Source: a virus
Direction: 5' to 3' (one strand)
DNA length: 30,919 nt
Virus record (IMG/VR): IMGVR_UViG_3300017719_004369
Location: 1-30,919 of that record
Made by a program: the position numbers and the translations under genes
Notes under the pieces: generated by a model
The model's database searches: none
Told to the model about the DNA's origin: nothing
Seen by the model: only the letters and a program-made list of their open reading frames with translations
Shown: positions 29,797-30,919 of the stretch, piece by piece
Numbering within the stretch: position 1 is the stretch's first letter
Layout of the letters: each line of letters starts with the position of its first letter

Positions 29797-30912
29797 ATGA
29801 AGCGCGTTCACATAGGCGTTATTTTGGCTGTATCATTGTCGTTGGTTGCGACAATGGCGTTGGCGCAGGACACAACTACCACTATTAACAATACGACTGA
29901 TACCACGTCGGATGTTACTTCCAATAATACCAACACGAACACCAACACAAATACGTCTACCAATACTAACACTAATACCAACACAACCAATTACACTGGT
30001 TCGAACACCAATACTAATACTAACACAAATGTTAATACTAGTACGAACAACAGCACCAATACCAACAATAATACAAACACTTCCACAAACACAAATAACA
30101 ATAATAACAATAGTACCATAAATAGTACTTCTAGTAACACAAACGTAAATACCAATTCCAATACGAACGTAAATACGAATACAAGTACTTCCACAAATAC
30201 AAATAACAATACTAATGTCAATACGAACAATAGTACGGTAAACAGCACTTCAAATAATAACAACACAAATAATAGTACTGTAAATTCAACTTCGAATTCT
30301 ACCTCTAACTCTAATTCTAATGTGAATCAAAGTGTTAATAGTGACAGCACAAGTAATAACACTAACACTAACAACAATAATTCTACATCGGAATCAACAT
30401 CCGAAGTAAAGAGCGAGAATACGAATAATAACAGAAACGAAAACATCAACAAGTCAGAGACTACTATCAAGTCTCCTCCACCTAGTGCAATTGCACCTAG
30501 CATTGGTTCATCATACTCACAAGATTTATGTACTACTGGTGTCAGTGGCGCAGTTCAAACACAGATTTTTGGATTGGCGGCTGGTAAGTCAGTTAGAGAT
30601 ATGAATTGTGAAAGAATCAAACTGTCCAAAACAATGTATGATATGGGCATGAAAGTAGCCGCAGTATCTTTAATGTGTCAAGACGAAAGAGTTTGGGAAG
30701 CAATGAGAATGGCAGGTACTCCTTGTCCGTTCCAAGGCGAGATTGGTGATGACGCATTAAAAAGATGGCAACAATCACCAGAAAGAATGCCAGATGGTGT
30801 ATTCGACAAACAGAATGGAAAGAAACTAGCATCAAACAAAAATATGGAATATAGAGTTTGGGCTAAACAAGATTTCTGTAGAGAGTATCCTGATGAAGAC
30901 GTTTGCGAGTAG
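29797..30912 (+). CDS. Secreted protein with long Asn/Thr/Ser stalk and Cys-rich C-terminal domain
   Basis: A 371-residue protein. Signal peptide: KR, hydrophobic core HIGVILAVSLSLVATM, AxA-type cleavage after ALA (residue 23). Residues about 25-225 are almost only Asn, Thr, Ser, mostly NT repeats, then a charged stretch NENINKSETTIKSPPPS. The C-terminal ~140 residues form a separate domain with six Cys (DLC, MNC, LMC, TPC, DFC, DVC), ACTTGVSGAVQT-like start (LCTTGVSGAVQT) and CERIKLSKTMYDMGMKVAAVSLMCQDERVWEAM. I recall similar C-terminal domains as unknown secreted proteins in marine phages. A long flexible stalk with an extracytoplasmic disulfide-like domain suggests export in infected cells or a virion surface appendage. 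Strong AGGAGAG ribosome site; late promoter at 29670. Confidence 0.88.
   Translation: MKRVHIGVILAVSLSLVATMALAQDTTTTINNTTDTTSDVTSNNTNTNTNTNTSTNTNTNTNTTNYTGSNTNTNTNTNVNTSTNNSTNTNNNTNTSTNTNNNNNNSTINSTSSNTNVNTNSNTNVNTNTSTSTNTNNNTNVNTNNSTVNSTSNNNNTNNSTVNSTSNSTSNSNSNVNQSVNSDSTSNNTNTNNNNSTSESTSEVKSENTNNNRNENINKSETTIKSPPPSAIAPSIGSSYSQDLCTTGVSGAVQTQIFGLAAGKSVRDMNCERIKLSKTMYDMGMKVAAVSLMCQDERVWEAMRMAGTPCPFQGEIGDDALKRWQQSPERMPDGVFDKQNGKKLASNKNMEYRVWAKQDFCREYPDEDVCE
29876..30440 (+). repeat. Degenerate AC-rich tandem coding repeat (Asn/Thr/Ser stalk)
   Basis: About 560 bases built from variants of AATACNAAC-like six- to nine-base units with few G bases, encoding the stalk of the protein above. Codons for Asn and Thr are mixed (AAT/AAC, ACT/ACC/ACA/ACG), so repetition is stronger at protein than DNA level, indicating selection on the protein. 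A likely site of length variation between related phages. Confidence 0.88.
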
Positions 30913-30919
30913 TATTTTA

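Noticed and set aside
29991-30266. Minus-strand open frame rich in Val/Leu opposite the stalk
   Set aside because: It is the mirror of the AC-rich repeat (GTT/GTA codons), overlaps a clearly coding plus-strand gene, and has no ribosome site or domain.
29797-30440. The regular repeats in the stalk gene might be mistaken for a CRISPR array or a satellite
   Set aside because: No constant repeat/spacer pattern; the whole stretch is one open frame with signal peptide and a C-terminal domain, and units are degenerate Asn/Thr codons.
1-30919. Integrase, att sites, insertion sequences or transposases
   Set aside because: No integrase or transposase motifs and no flanking repeats were seen; the gene content is that of a lytic T4-related phage.

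Overview
The window looks like part of the genome of a lytic, T4-related marine myovirus. The sequence is visibly AT-rich. Nearly every gene is on the minus strand in overlapping order. It carries a recognisable T4-type core: single-stranded DNA-binding protein gp32, helicase loader gp59, late-transcription co-activator gp33, a PhoH-like ATPase and a PD-(D/E)XK exonuclease, plus a T4-type late promoter. A circularly permuted (two-piece) tmRNA gene points to an alphaproteobacterial host or ancestry. A SAR11-like or other marine alphaproteobacterium is the best guess, but this is inference.

Layout, in transcription order from the right. (1) 29797-30912, plus strand: a secreted protein with a long Asn/Thr/Ser stalk. 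It is divergent from everything else and is preceded by a T4-like late promoter. (2) 29644-5836, minus strand: about 25 genes in one run with almost no intergenic DNA, headed by a perfect TTGACA-17-TATAAT promoter. They encode a conserved small basic protein, a fatty acid desaturase, two probable dioxygenase-fold proteins, a GNAT-like protein, a methyltransferase, seven radical SAM proteins of the twitch-domain type, a small conserved protein, a sulfotransferase-like protein, three related glycosyltransferase-like proteins, a UDP-sugar dehydrogenase, another methyltransferase, a 37-residue microprotein with a NodU/CmcH-type carbamoyltransferase, two SGNH-type proteins, a small unknown protein and PhoH. 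(3) 5752-1326: exonuclease, permuted tmRNA, SleB-type cell-wall hydrolase, sugar-nucleotide epimerase, gp33, gp59, a small unknown protein and gp32, closed by a strong intrinsic terminator. (4) 1263-1: a B12-binding-type radical SAM protein cut by the window edge.

The large operon reads like a tailoring pathway for a glycan, lipid-linked or peptide product: sugar-nucleotide enzymes (UDP-sugar dehydrogenase, epimerase), glycosyltransferase-like proteins, and O-carbamoyl, methyl, sulfo, hydroxyl and acyl decorations. The product and the substrates of the radical SAM enzymes cannot be read from sequence. Several promoter-like TTGACA-17-TATAAT elements lie inside genes and may give the long operon internal starts. 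The tmRNA ends its tag in ANDEVFALAA, so the phage appears to encode its own ribosome-rescue RNA.
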